Source of the DNA: an uncultured Alistipes sp.
GTDB taxonomy: Bacteria > Bacteroidota > Bacteroidia > Bacteroidales > Rikenellaceae
Reading direction: 5' to 3'
DNA length: 64,000 nt
Assembly: GCA_900546065.1 (NCBI GenBank)
Contig: URBK01000011.1
Span: 29,657 to 93,656, forward strand
Within the stretch, counting starts at the first letter, position 1, and every line of letters begins with the position of its first letter. The notes under the pieces are model-generated. The model did no database searches, was not told where the DNA came from, and saw nothing but the letters and a program-made list of their open reading frames with translations. Shown piece after piece: positions 25,246 through 33,171 of this stretch. A program made the translations under genes and the position numbers.

Positions 25246-26886
25246 ATGAAAAGAGCTTTACGCACAACGATTCTTGCTGTGGCCATCATGTCGTTCACGT
25301 TAACGGCAAGCGCACAGCAGGCGCCCGAGCAGCGTGATTCGCTGCTGGCCGACTTCGACCTCTTCATCGAATATGTCGAGGCCACGCACCCCGACCCATA
25401 CACCCCCATGGGCGGCCGTCCATACTTTGCGCGCCGCGCCCAGCAGATGAGGGAGCGGATCACGGCCGAGCCGATGACTAAAGACCAGTATATCGAGATG
25501 TTGTCGGACATGCTCACCGAGCTGCACGACGGCCATACGTGGATCCGCACAGCCACCTCGAAGCCTGATGTCGAAGGGCGCGTCGGGATGTATCTGCGCG
25601 CCCTGCCCGACGGCGTGATATTCAACCTGCTGCCGCAATCGCAATGGCAATATCTCGGCATGCGGCTCAAGGCTGTGGACGGAGTGCCGGCAGACAAGAT
25701 CATCGATGCCGCCGAGGCGCGTTACGGCTGCGAGAACCGTTCGAGCGCAATGGCCAAGCTGTGCAATACCGCCACCTATCTCTCCACATACGCACGCGCC
25801 CTGCCCGAGCTGCGCGACAGCCTCACCATCACCGTAAGCGACGCCCAAGGTGCCGACCACACATTCTCGATGCCCGTTATGCAGCAATCGCAATGGCAGT
25901 CGTTCCTGAGAGACACGGCGTTCGTATCGCTGCCGCACGACAAGCGGTTCGATGCGGGCAATCTGGAGTACCGCACCATAGATTGCGGCGACAAACAGGT
26001 GATGTATATGCGCATAGCGGGGATCTACGGACGCGAGTGTTTCGAGTACATGCACCGTAACGGGATGCCCGGCTGGCAGGACAACCTCGCCTACTTCTAC
26101 AACAGATTCATGTCGGAGCCCATGCCCGACGATCCGGAGGAGGCCATACGCCGCACGCCCGCCTTTTCGGAGCGCTTTGCCGAGATGCTCTCCGAGATGA
26201 AGCGTGACGGCACCGAGACCCTTATCATAGACCTGCGCAACAACGGCGGCGGCTGGACACCCATAACCTTGGCCACGATATACATGCTCTACGGCGACGA
26301 CTACCTCACCACCTCCATGGGCACGACAACGGCCCGACGAATATCGCCCCTCTATCTCGAGAAGGTGAACATGACGCTCGAAGAGTTCAACCGCAGCAAC
26401 GGCACGACGCTGCGCATGGGAGACTACATATTCTACGAGGACGGCGGCGACAACACCTCGGTGGACATAAAGCAGGTACGCAGGAATTTCATCGACAACG
26501 CGATGACGGCATCGGCCAAACTGCTGCGCAAACTCAACGGCAAACCTCTCTACCGCCCCGCACAGGTATATGTCGTCACCGACGGCAACACCTTCAGCGC
26601 CGCCTTCCACTACGCCTTCTTCCTCCGCCGCATGGGAGCCAAGGTCGTAGGTCTGCCGTCGGGACAGGCCCCCAACACATATATGGAGCAGACGCTCTTC
26701 AAGCTGCCGCGCACGGGTATCGAGGGGCAGATCTCGAACTGCCTGCAACTCTTCCTGCCACCCGAGGACCCGCGCGCCAAGACCTTCACGCCCGACATAG
26801 TCTTCACACCCGAGCAGTATGCCTCGTGCGGTTGGGACGACAACGCCGAGCTAATATTGCTGCTGCAACAGATAGCCGCCGAATAG
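25246..26886 (+). CDS. Secreted S41-family (C-terminal processing/tricorn-type) peptidase
   Basis: 546 aa. The signal peptide ends ASA-QQ near residue 24. The N-terminal region resembles tricorn-type S41 enzymes (ELHDGHTWIRT, the conserved D-G-H-T segment at about 95-100), followed by a PDZ-like stretch (GMRLKAVDGVPADKIIDAAEARY). The S41 core has IIDLRNNGGGW at about 325-335, and the nucleophile region YVVTDGNTFSAAFHYAFFLRRMGAKVVG with the presumed catalytic Ser in TFSAA. It is probably periplasmic; the substrate is unknown. It has its own promoter and is monocistronic. Confidence 0.88.
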   Translation: MKRALRTTILAVAIMSFTLTASAQQAPEQRDSLLADFDLFIEYVEATHPDPYTPMGGRPYFARRAQQMRERITAEPMTKDQYIEMLSDMLTELHDGHTWIRTATSKPDVEGRVGMYLRALPDGVIFNLLPQSQWQYLGMRLKAVDGVPADKIIDAAEARYGCENRSSAMAKLCNTATYLSTYARALPELRDSLTITVSDAQGADHTFSMPVMQQSQWQSFLRDTAFVSLPHDKRFDAGNLEYRTIDCGDKQVMYMRIAGIYGRECFEYMHRNGMPGWQDNLAYFYNRFMSEPMPDDPEEAIRRTPAFSERFAEMLSEMKRDGTETLIIDLRNNGGGWTPITLATIYMLYGDDYLTTSMGTTTARRISPLYLEKVNMTLEEFNRSNGTTLRMGDYIFYEDGGDNTSVDIKQVRRNFIDNAMTASAKLLRKLNGKPLYRPAQVYVVTDGNTFSAAFHYAFFLRRMGAKVVGLPSGQAPNTYMEQTLFKLPRTGIEGQISNCLQLFLPPEDPRAKTFTPDIVFTPEQYASCGWDDNAELILLLQQIAAE

Positions 26887-26894
26887 CCTATCTT

Positions 26895-26926
26895 GGCCGC
26901 ACGGAGCGCAGTCTTCCTGTGCGGCC
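26895..26926 (+). terminator. Weak hairpin after the S41 gene
   Basis: A perfect 8-bp stem GGCCGCAC / GTGCGGCC with a 16-nt loop, followed by GTATTTCG rather than a T run. Confidence 0.5.
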
Positions 26927-27010
26927 GTATTTCGCCTACGCCGGACAATATATGACCTCTGCGGCATGTCCATACGAGCCATGAAAAGGCCCCGAGGCAA
27001 AGAAAATATC

Positions 27011-27060
27011 ATCCCCGCAGACTCCGCAACGCGAAAAAGAGTCGGCGGGGATTGATTTTT
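27011..27060 (+). terminator. Second terminator before rpmB
   Basis: A 14-bp stem with one mismatch (27011-27024 / 27039-27052) is followed by TTGATTTTT. The rpmB -33 TTG (27052-27054) overlaps its 3' edge. Confidence 0.8.
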
Positions 27061-27081
27061 GGTAAAAAATGTTTATCTTTG
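27052..27081 (+). promoter_or_regulatory. rpmB-rpmG promoter
   Basis: TTG (27052-27054), 19 nt, TATCTTTG (27074-27081), 45 nt before rpmB. Confidence 0.8.
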
Positions 27082-27126
27082 CGCACCCTTATTGCGAGGG
27101 GAAGCTATTAAAAACACAACGAAACG

Positions 27127-27360
27127 ATGAAAGTTTGCGAAATTACAGGTAAGAGCTCGGTGATTGGCAACAATGTCTCTCACTCGAACCGCAAGACCAA
27201 GCGCAAGTTCAATCCCAACTTGAAAACCAAGCGCTTCTGGTCGGAGGAAGAGGGCCGTTGGCTTACCCTGAAGGTAACCGCCGCCGGTATGAAAACTATC
27301 AACAAGAAGGGTCTCGCAGCCGCTATGAAGGAGGCCGCTGCCCCCAAGAACGTCTACTAA
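27127..27360 (+). CDS. rpmB: 50S ribosomal protein L28
   Basis: 77 aa. Recognised by [32 protein letters not shown], with the Bacteroidetes-style [13 protein letters not shown]. It heads a tight ribosomal-protein unit, 14 nt before rpmG, with a phylum-type promoter. Confidence 0.97.
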   Translation: MKVCEITGKSSVIGNNVSHSNRKTKRKFNPNLKTKRFWSEEEGRWLTLKVTAAGMKTINKKGLAAAMKEAAAPKNVY

Positions 27361-27374
27361 AACCTCATTGACAA

Positions 27375-27557
27375 ATGGCAAAGAAAGGTAACAGAGTGCA
27401 GGTGATTCTCGAGTGCACCGAGCAGAAGGAGAGCGGTGTGGCAGGAATGTCGCGCTACATCACCACCAAGAACAAGAAGAACACCCCCGACCGTCTGGAG
27501 CGTCGCAAGTACAATCCGTATCTGAAGAGGGTAACCGTACATCGTGAAATCAAGTAA
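27375..27557 (+). CDS. rpmG: 50S ribosomal protein L33
   Basis: 60 aa. [33 protein letters not shown] and [16 protein letters not shown] are standard L33 segments. Only one Cys remains (no CxxC zinc ribbon), so it is the zinc-free type. Confidence 0.97.
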   Translation: MAKKGNRVQVILECTEQKESGVAGMSRYITTKNKKNTPDRLERRKYNPYLKRVTVHREIK

Positions 27558-27571
27558 ATCTATTCTGAACT

Positions 27572-27727
27572 ATGGCAAAGAAAGTCGTCGCCACCCTTAA
27601 AACGGGTACAAACAAGAAGTACACCAAGTGTATCAAGATGGTGAAGTCGGAGAAGACGGGCGCTTACGTGTTCAAGGAGCAGAGCCTTCTCGAGGATGCC
27701 GACATCAAGGCATATTTCGCCAACTAA
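27572..27727 (+). CDS. DUF4295-type small basic protein
   Basis: 51 aa, MAKKVVATLKTGTNKKYTK... ending DIKAYFAN. A small Lys-rich protein in this position, right after rpmG, is a recurrent Bacteroidetes feature (DUF4295). The basic character and operon suggest a ribosome-associated role, which is inference. It is preceded by 14 nt of spacer and closed by a strong terminator. Confidence 0.88.
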   Translation: MAKKVVATLKTGTNKKYTKCIKMVKSEKTGAYVFKEQSLLEDADIKAYFAN

Positions 27728-27758
27728 TCACCATTGCATTAGACACGGCGTCTAATAC

Positions 27759-27788
27759 AAAAGGCGTCTCCCGCGGGAGGCGCCTTTT
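27759..27788 (+). terminator. Terminator of the rpmB-rpmG-DUF4295 unit
   Basis: A strong hairpin with AAAAGGCG at the 5' edge and CGCCTTTT at the 3' edge; inner pairs CTCCC/GGGAG extend it. The tail is T-rich. Confidence 0.92.
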
Positions 27789-27928
27789 GTGTTGCACGGC
27801 ACCCTCCCAGCGGCCCCCATCCGATTCATCCCCCTTCCCCGGCTCCGCACGCCGCATATCACACCTTGGCACCGCCCGCACGCCGCATATACTCTCCGCC
27901 ACATCAGCGTCACTCCACATCCGCCAGC

Positions 27929-28012
27929 GCGCCGCACAGCATAAACAGCGCACTCCACAACATACGTCCCGCGCCGCACCGTATAAACAGTCCACTCCAC
28001 GACATGCGCCCC
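27929..28012 (+). repeat. Two tandem 42-nt direct repeats upstream of ftsY
   Basis: Units 27929-27970 and 27971-28012 both start GCGCCGCAC and share ATAAACAG and CACTCCAC at the same offsets. By eye they agree at more than three quarters of positions. A third truncated unit begins at 28013 (GCGCCGTG). They end 14 nt before the ftsY -33 box. Confidence 0.85.
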
Positions 28013-28025
28013 GCGCCGTGCAGCC

Positions 28026-28056
28026 TTGCGTATATTGCGGAAAAAACGTATTTTTG
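28026..28056 (+). promoter_or_regulatory. ftsY promoter
   Basis: TTG (28026-28028), 20 nt, TATTTTTG (28049-28056), 33 nt before ATG 28090. Confidence 0.8.
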
Positions 28057-28089
28057 CAAAATATCATTCACAAGCTAAACATCAGCAAT

Positions 28090-29118
28090 ATGGGATTCTT
28101 CGATCTCTTCAAGAAAAAACAGGATAACGCCCCGGCGGCACAACAGCCCGCGGAGCAGGCCGCCGAACAGAAACGCGAGCGCGAGGAGCTGGCCGAGGGC
28201 CTGCAGAAGACCAAGAGCGGGCTCTTCTCCAAGCTGGCGAGGGCCGTAGCAGGCCGCTCGACGGTCGACGTCGAGGTTCTGGACAATCTGGAGGAGGTGC
28301 TCATAACCTCCGACGTGGGTGTCGAGACCACCGTCAAGATAATCCGCAGCATCGAGGAGCGCATCGCCCGCGACAAATACATGAACACATCGGAACTAAA
28401 CGCCATACTGCGTGACGAGATAGCCTCGCTGCTCGAGCAGTCCCATACGTCGACCGAGGATTTCGGCATCGAGGTCAAGGAGGGCACGCCGTACGTGATG
28501 ATGGTCGTGGGCGTGAACGGCGCAGGCAAGACTACCACCATCGGCAAGCTGGCGGCACAGCTCGTCAAGGCGGGCCGCAAGGTCTACATAGGCGCCGCCG
28601 ACACCTTCCGCGCCGCCGCCATCGACCAGCTGGCCGTGTGGGCCGAGCGCGCGGGTGCCACGATGATACGTCAGGAGATGGGTTCTGACCCCGCATCCGT
28701 GGCATACGATACGCTCAAGTCGGCCGTGGCGAACAAGGCCGACGTGGTGTTGATCGACACGGCGGGACGCCTGCACAACAAGGTGGGACTCATGAACGAG
28801 CTGACCAAGATACGCAACGTCATGGCCAAGGTCATCCCCGACGCCCCGCACGAGGTGATGCTCGTACTCGACGGCTCGACGGGACAGAACGCCTTCGAGC
28901 AGGCGCGCGAGTTCACACGTGCGACGAAGGTGACGTCGCTCACCATAACCAAACTCGACGGCACGGCCAAGGGAGGCGTCGTCATCGGTATCAGCGACCA
29001 GTTCCACATACCGGTACGCTACATAGGCATAGGCGAGGGTATCGACCAGCTTCGCATGTTCGACCGCCGCGAGTTTGTCGACGCACTCTTCGGCGACAGG
29101 AACGACAATAATAAATAG
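28090..29118 (+). CDS. ftsY: Signal recognition particle receptor FtsY
   Basis: 342 aa from ATG 28090 ([13 protein letters not shown]). The frame is open upstream, but an earlier start would precede the promoter. A short Gln/Glu-rich A region is followed by the NG domain: N domain helices (about 40-125), GxNGxGKTT P-loop ([15 protein letters not shown], about 142-156), [20 protein letters not shown] and [10 protein letters not shown]. As the SRP receptor GTPase it docks ribosome-nascent chains at the inner membrane. It is followed 6 nt later by an AT-rich DNA methyltransferase gene, which separates it from rimO. Confidence 0.97.
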   Translation: MGFFDLFKKKQDNAPAAQQPAEQAAEQKREREELAEGLQKTKSGLFSKLARAVAGRSTVDVEVLDNLEEVLITSDVGVETTVKIIRSIEERIARDKYMNTSELNAILRDEIASLLEQSHTSTEDFGIEVKEGTPYVMMVVGVNGAGKTTTIGKLAAQLVKAGRKVYIGAADTFRAAAIDQLAVWAERAGATMIRQEMGSDPASVAYDTLKSAVANKADVVLIDTAGRLHNKVGLMNELTKIRNVMAKVIPDAPHEVMLVLDGSTGQNAFEQAREFTRATKVTSLTITKLDGTAKGGVVIGISDQFHIPVRYIGIGEGIDQLRMFDRREFVDALFGDRNDNNK

Positions 29119-29124
29119 GCTACA

Positions 29125-29874
29125 ATGGAGGATATTTCAAAATATCTCAATCGCATAATATGTGAAGACTGCCTTACGATTATGCGTGAAATGCCGGATA
29201 AGTCCGTCGACCTATTCGTCACTTCGCCACCATATAATCTCAAGAACTCTACGGGCAATGGTATGAAGCACAATACCAGATCGGGGAAATGGGCTAAGGC
29301 CGCTCTAAGATTTGGTTATTCCAACTATGATGACTGTATGCCTCATGAAGAATATGTTGCATGGCAGAGAGCCTGTCTTGAGGAAATGTTTAGGTTACTA
29401 AAAGATGACGGGGCAATATTCTACAATCACAAATGGCGTGTACAAAATGGATTGTTACAAGACAGACAAGATATAGTTTCCGGATTTCCTGTAAGGCAGA
29501 TTATCATATGGCGCAGAAAAGGTGGTATAAATTTTAATCCCGGTTATTTTTTACCTACATACGAGGTTATATATCTTATTGCAAAACCAAAATTCCGGTT
29601 GGTTCCAAAGGCTAATGCAGTTGGAGATGTATGGGAATTTACGCAAGAGATGAACAACTCTCACCCTGCACCATTTCCTGTTGATCTAATTAAAAGGATA
29701 ATAGGATCGACAAATGCACAAATAGTATTCGACCCATTCATGGGAAGTGGCACCACAGCAATTGCAGCCATAGACCTAAACCGCAATTATATTGGGACTG
29801 AAATTTCACAACAATATTGTGATAGCGCAGAGGCTCGCATTAAAGAACACAAAGCTAACTTAACCCTGTTTTAA
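29125..29874 (+). CDS. Type II DNA methyltransferase, probably N4-cytosine (R-M system)
   Basis: 249 aa. The order is catalytic motif IV TSPPY (33-37) near the N-terminus and the SAM-binding FxGxG motif (DPFMGSGTTAIAA, 203-215) near the C-terminus, i.e. a beta-class amino-methyltransferase (PF01555 type). TSPPY is commonest in N4-cytosine enzymes, and the partner endonuclease belongs to the MvaI/BcnI family, whose known companions methylate N4-cytosine. Adenine-N6 modification cannot be excluded. The small spacer between motifs leaves a modest target-recognition region (about 45-120). It is AT-rich compared with its neighbours, so it was acquired horizontally. It lies 3 nt upstream of the endonuclease gene. 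Confidence 0.9.
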   Translation: MEDISKYLNRIICEDCLTIMREMPDKSVDLFVTSPPYNLKNSTGNGMKHNTRSGKWAKAALRFGYSNYDDCMPHEEYVAWQRACLEEMFRLLKDDGAIFYNHKWRVQNGLLQDRQDIVSGFPVRQIIIWRRKGGINFNPGYFLPTYEVIYLIAKPKFRLVPKANAVGDVWEFTQEMNNSHPAPFPVDLIKRIIGSTNAQIVFDPFMGSGTTAIAAIDLNRNYIGTEISQQYCDSAEARIKEHKANLTLF

Positions 29875-29877
29875 TTT

Positions 29878-30675
29878 ATGGATACCGGCATAAAAATATA
29901 TACTAAGGAATCTCTTATTGCGGAATTTCATAAGATAGCCGATATGGGATGGGTCCCAAACGCACGCCCCGGAAATGCCGGAGGAGTAGGCAATACTTTG
30001 GAAGATCTGCTCGGAATAAAAGAAAACAATCTTCCCATTCCCAATGCGGCAGAATGGGAACTAAAAGCCCAACGCAAGAACACATCTTCTTTAACAACAT
30101 TATTTCATACAGAGCCATCTCCTCGCGCAATAAAATTTGTACCCGAGATATTTCTGAAACAATATGGATGGGCGCATAAAGAAGCCGGTAAAAGATATCC
30201 TCTAAACGAAAAAAGTTTTAGGCAAACAATTAGTGGAAATGATTTCAGCGAAAGAGGGTTTACGGTAGTTCTCGATTTTGATAATCGGAGAGTACAAATA
30301 TCGTTTGATGCAAGTAAAGTAGCACAAAAGCACCACGATTGGTTGTGCGGAATAGAACAAACTGCAGGGTTGGGGCAATTAAATCCTCAACCATATTGGG
30401 GCTTTGACGATTTAGCTCACAAAGCCGGAACGAAACTATTAAATTGTTTTTATGTTCAAGCAGAAGTAAAAAGAATTGACGGATTAGAATACTTTTTCTA
30501 TAACGATGTCAAACTTTTACGTAAATTCTCTTTTGAAGGTTTTCTGTCTCAAATTAAAGCAGGCAATATTCTCGTCGACATAGATGCCCGCACAGGGCAT
30601 AACCATGGTACGAAGTTTCGCATGCGACAAAATTGTATTGATAATTTATACGAGGATGTCATAAAGATAATATAA
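29878..30675 (+). CDS. MvaI/BcnI-family restriction endonuclease
   Basis: 265 aa. MutH-like fold enzymes of this family cut CCWGG (MvaI) or CCSGG (BcnI). Segments that recall MvaI are GWVPNARPGNAGGVGNTLEDLLG (Glu42), EWELKAQ with the E-x-K pair (Glu61, Lys63), SLTTLFHTEPSPR and near the end GHNHGTKFRMR. By my manual alignment the MvaI active-site Asp between these falls on Asn56; a compensating residue may exist or the alignment may be off. It probably cleaves unmodified foreign DNA, with the preceding methyltransferase as protector. The exact site cannot be read from sequence. It is AT-rich like its partner. Confidence 0.85.
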   Translation: MDTGIKIYTKESLIAEFHKIADMGWVPNARPGNAGGVGNTLEDLLGIKENNLPIPNAAEWELKAQRKNTSSLTTLFHTEPSPRAIKFVPEIFLKQYGWAHKEAGKRYPLNEKSFRQTISGNDFSERGFTVVLDFDNRRVQISFDASKVAQKHHDWLCGIEQTAGLGQLNPQPYWGFDDLAHKAGTKLLNCFYVQAEVKRIDGLEYFFYNDVKLLRKFSFEGFLSQIKAGNILVDIDARTGHNHGTKFRMRQNCIDNLYEDVIKII

Positions 30676-30688
30676 TCCCGAAAAAAAG

Positions 30689-31990
30689 GTGAAGAAGATA
30701 AACGTCATAACTCTCGGCTGTTCGAAGAATACCGTCGACAGCGAACATCTGATGGCGCAGTTGGCCGCCGCAGGGTATGAGGTGCGCTTCGACAGCGACC
30801 GCACCGACGCCCGCACCGTCGTCATCAATACCTGCGGCTTTATCGGCGACGCCAAGAAGGAGAGCATCGACACCATCCTTTCGGCCGTGGCGGCCAAGCA
30901 GGCGGGGCGCATCGACAACCTCTTCGTCATAGGTTGTCTGAGTGAGCGCTACGCCGACGAACTGCGCACGGAGATTCCCGAGGTGGATCAATATTTCGGT
31001 GTCAGGGACTGGGCCGGCATTGCCGCCGCCCTCGGTGCACGGCACCGCACGGAACTTGAGACGGAGCGTCTGCTCACAACACCCCGTCACTACGCCTACC
31101 TCAAGATATCCGAAGGGTGCAACTGGAAGTGCGGATACTGCGCCATACCCCTGATCCGCGGCCCGCATGTCTCGGTGCCGATGGAAACCCTACTGGAGGA
31201 GGCACGCAAGCTCGCCGCACGTGGCGTGCGCGAGATAATGGTCATAGCGCAGGACACTACATATTACGGCATCGACCTCTACGGCCGCCGCCGACTGGCG
31301 GAGCTGCTCACGGCCTTGTGCCGCATCGACGGCATCGAGTGGATACGTCTCCACTACGCCTACCCCACGGCTTTCCCCGACGATGTGATCGACGTGATGG
31401 CCTCGGAGCCCAAGATATGCAAATACCTCGACATACCATTCCAGCACATATCCGACCGCATGCTCACGGCGATGAAACGCCGCCACACCAAGGCCGACGC
31501 CTTGGCCCTCATCGAGCGGTTGCGTGAGCGTATTCCCGACATAGCGCTGCGTACAACGCTGCTCGTGGGCTACCCCACCGAGACCGAGCAGGACATGCAG
31601 GAGCTCGAACAGTTCGTGCGTGACGTACGATTCGACCGTCTCGGGGTCTTCGCCTACTCGGAGGAGGAGGGTACATACTCGGCGCGCGAGCTGCGCGACG
31701 ATGTGCCCGAAGAGGAGAAACAGCGGCGTGTCGACCGCATAATGCGCCTTCAGGAGGGCATATCGCTCGAAAACAACCTCGCACGCGTCGGCCGCACGAT
31801 GCGCGTGATCGTCGACTCGCGCCAAGGCGACTACTATGTTGCGCGCTCGCAGTACGACTCGCCCGAAGTGGATCAGGAGATCCTCATCCCCGCCGCGGCA
31901 CACCAGCTCCGCCGCGGGCACTTCTACGACGCCCGCATCACCGCCGCCGAGGATTATGACCTCTACGGTGAGGTGGTACCCCGCCGCTGA
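30689..31990 (+). CDS. rimO: Ribosomal protein S12 methylthiotransferase RimO
   Basis: 433 aa from a GTG start at 30689, which follows a purine-rich AAAAAAAGG. RimO adds a methylthio group to an Asp of S12. Domains: UPF0004 (VITLGCSKNTVDSE, NTCGFIGDAKKES, with three cluster Cys), radical SAM (C-N-W-K-C-G-Y-C, a CxxxCxxC motif, about residues 144-151) and a C-terminal TRAM domain. It is probably the original neighbour of ftsY before the R-M genes arrived, though this needs comparison with relatives. Confidence 0.96.
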   Translation: MKKINVITLGCSKNTVDSEHLMAQLAAAGYEVRFDSDRTDARTVVINTCGFIGDAKKESIDTILSAVAAKQAGRIDNLFVIGCLSERYADELRTEIPEVDQYFGVRDWAGIAAALGARHRTELETERLLTTPRHYAYLKISEGCNWKCGYCAIPLIRGPHVSVPMETLLEEARKLAARGVREIMVIAQDTTYYGIDLYGRRRLAELLTALCRIDGIEWIRLHYAYPTAFPDDVIDVMASEPKICKYLDIPFQHISDRMLTAMKRRHTKADALALIERLRERIPDIALRTTLLVGYPTETEQDMQELEQFVRDVRFDRLGVFAYSEEEGTYSARELRDDVPEEEKQRRVDRIMRLQEGISLENNLARVGRTMRVIVDSRQGDYYVARSQYDSPEVDQEILIPAAAHQLRRGHFYDARITAAEDYDLYGEVVPRR

Positions 31991-32063
31991 CAGACGGGTG
32001 GACATGGAGAGAGTATACATTACGCAATTGCATCCATAACGGCAGCTGCATAACCGGCTTCGG

Positions 32064-32103
32064 CAGCCCGCACACGTCCCGCAGTCGGGGTCGTGGCGGG
32101 CTG
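32064..32103 (+). terminator. Terminator of rimO
   Basis: CAGCCCGC (32064-32071) / GCGGGCTG (32096-32103) enclosing an inner hairpin, followed by TTGCATTT. Confidence 0.65.
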
Positions 32104-32144
32104 TTGCATTTCGGCTCAAAAATAGCTCATACAACTTCGAAAAT

Positions 32145-32175
32145 TTGTTCCTAATATATTTTTTTACTACCTTTG
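32145..32175 (+). promoter_or_regulatory. Promoter of the coiled-coil/zapA operon
   Basis: TTG (32145-32147, within TTTG), 20 nt, TACCTTTG (32168-32175), 30 nt before the first ATG. Confidence 0.82.
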
Positions 32176-32205
32176 AATGTCAAAACAGCGTAGAGACCGT
32201 AACGG

Positions 32206-32505
32206 ATGGCTTCGAAAAGCATCATAACGCACATCCAGGCACAGGCCGCAAGGCTCATCGAGCAGCACGAAAAGCTCCAAGCCGAATATGCCCTGTTGCT
32301 GCAGCAGCGCGATGCTTTGCGGGCCGAGGCCAGACAGCGCGAAGCTCAGATCCGGGAACTCAAGGCCGAGGTCGAACGGCTCCGTCTGGCGGAAAGCCTC
32401 AGCGGGAATACGTCTGACAGTACAAAATCGCGTGCACGCATCAACCGATTATTGCGGGAGGTTGACAAGTGCATCGCATTGCTCACAAACGTGCAGCAAA
32501 GCTGA
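32206..32505 (+). CDS. Small coiled-coil protein upstream of zapA (ZapB-like)
   Basis: 99 aa. Residues about 8-65 are a near-continuous heptad-rich, charged helix (QHEKLQAEYALLLQQRDALRAEA...), followed by a Ser/Thr hinge and a second short helix. It is 8 nt upstream of zapA and shares its promoter. In proteobacteria ZapB is an 80-aa coiled coil that binds ZapA at the Z-ring, so a similar function is a reasonable guess from size, structure and linkage. No sequence identity to ZapB is claimed. Confidence 0.7.
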   Translation: MASKSIITHIQAQAARLIEQHEKLQAEYALLLQQRDALRAEARQREAQIRELKAEVERLRLAESLSGNTSDSTKSRARINRLLREVDKCIALLTNVQQS

Positions 32506-32513
32506 CTGGCATC

Positions 32514-32843
32514 ATGGCGGCAAACGAACAGAAAATACGGCTCCGCGTGGCAGGTCGCGTCTACGAGATGAAGATCGCGCCCGAGAAAGAGGAGATATAT
32601 CGTCTGGCCGAGAAGCAGGTCAATGCCAATGTCGGCAAGTTGCAGAAGGCTTATGGTGAGAGTGTCTCGGCGCAGGATTGTCTGGCCATAACATCGTTGA
32701 TGTTCGCCATAGACAACATAGCCATCGCCCGTCAGAACCAACTCTCGGACGAGGACATGAAGGCTCTCGACGACTTGTCGCAGAAGCTAGACAGCCACCT
32801 CAACCGCATATCCGCCGCTCCGCGCAAGGGCGCAAAACAATAG
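32514..32843 (+). CDS. zapA: Cell division protein ZapA
   Basis: 109 aa from ATG 32514 (MAANEQKIRLRVAGRVY). An earlier ATG at 32469 overlaps the preceding gene and does not fit the family. ZapA bundles FtsZ filaments. The pattern is the usual one: N-terminal beta strands (IRLRVAGRVYEMKIAPEKEE), RLAEKQVNANV, then a long C-terminal helix (SLMFAIDNIAIARQ...LDSHLNRI). A structured RNA compatible with 6S lies downstream, as in many bacteria. Confidence 0.92.
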   Translation: MAANEQKIRLRVAGRVYEMKIAPEKEEIYRLAEKQVNANVGKLQKAYGESVSAQDCLAITSLMFAIDNIAIARQNQLSDEDMKALDDLSQKLDSHLNRISAAPRKGAKQ

Positions 32844-33171
32844 TCCCGCCCGGGGCCAGCAGGGGGCCACAAGGAGTTGAGGGGGGGGGCAATGAGTTGA
32901 AGGAGGCCGCAAGGAGTTTAGGGGACACAAGGAGTTTAGGGGCCACAAGGAGTTGAGGGGGCCGCAAGGAGTTGAAGGGGCACAAGGAGTTGTGCTGTAA
33001 GAAGTGAAAGTCTGGCAGGAAGCGAATAAGAGAGAGAGAACTGAGATAGTGACTTGACACGAGACCGAGAGGAGGCTTCATAAACAAGATCCGCACCGTA
33101 CCTGCTGATAGAGACACAGACAGACGACAGAACAGATAAACGATATATTTACAGACGTTCTTTACATACGA
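32844..33171 (+). other. Non-coding stretch zapA to 6S-like RNA, purine-rich
   Basis: No credible gene. 32871-32991 is a G-rich tandem repeat tract (separate entry). 32992-33130 is strongly purine-rich (GAGAGAGAGAAC-type sequence). I find no terminator for zapA before the repeats. Confidence 0.6.
32871..32991 (+). repeat. Seven tandem 18-20-nt AAGGAGTT repeats downstream of zapA
   Basis: Units begin at 32871, 32891, 32911, 32929, 32947, 32966 and 32984 (periods 20, 20, 18, 18, 19, 18). The core is AAGGAGTTnAGGGG followed by nCnC; the second unit starts AATGAGTT. The tract is G-rich on the plus strand and contains an Shine-Dalgarno-like AAGGAG in most units. Confidence 0.9.

Larger units (their letters stand above)
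27728..28089 (+). other. Intergenic region before ftsY with C-rich tandem repeats
   Basis: 362 bp without a credible gene. It contains the rpmB-unit terminator, a C-rich stretch, two 42-nt tandem repeats (27929-28012) and the ftsY promoter. An open frame runs through it into ftsY, but codon content is unlike a protein and it crosses a terminator and a promoter. Confidence 0.6.
29119..30680 (+). other. AT-rich restriction-modification island inserted between ftsY and rimO
   Basis: Between the ftsY stop and the rimO ribosome-binding region, base composition drops abruptly from GC-rich to AT-rich. Codons turn to AAA, ATA, TAT and TTT, and both CDSs show it throughout. No integrase, transposase, tRNA or obvious flanking direct repeat is visible. 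The two genes keep the strand and tight spacing of the host operon (6, 3 and 13 nt gaps). Confidence 0.85.

Noticed and set aside
27628..28089. N-terminal extension of ftsY, giving a 496-aa product
   Set aside because: It would overlap the DUF4295 gene and cross a strong terminator and the ftsY promoter; the extension is low-complexity from the 42-nt repeats.
29119..30680. Prophage or integrative element around the R-M genes
   Set aside because: No integrase, recombinase, tRNA target or additional AT-rich genes flank the pair; the foreign segment ends at the two CDSs.
32871..32991. CRISPR array
   Set aside because: Units of 18-20 nt with no unique spacers and no cas genes; it is a simple tandem repeat.
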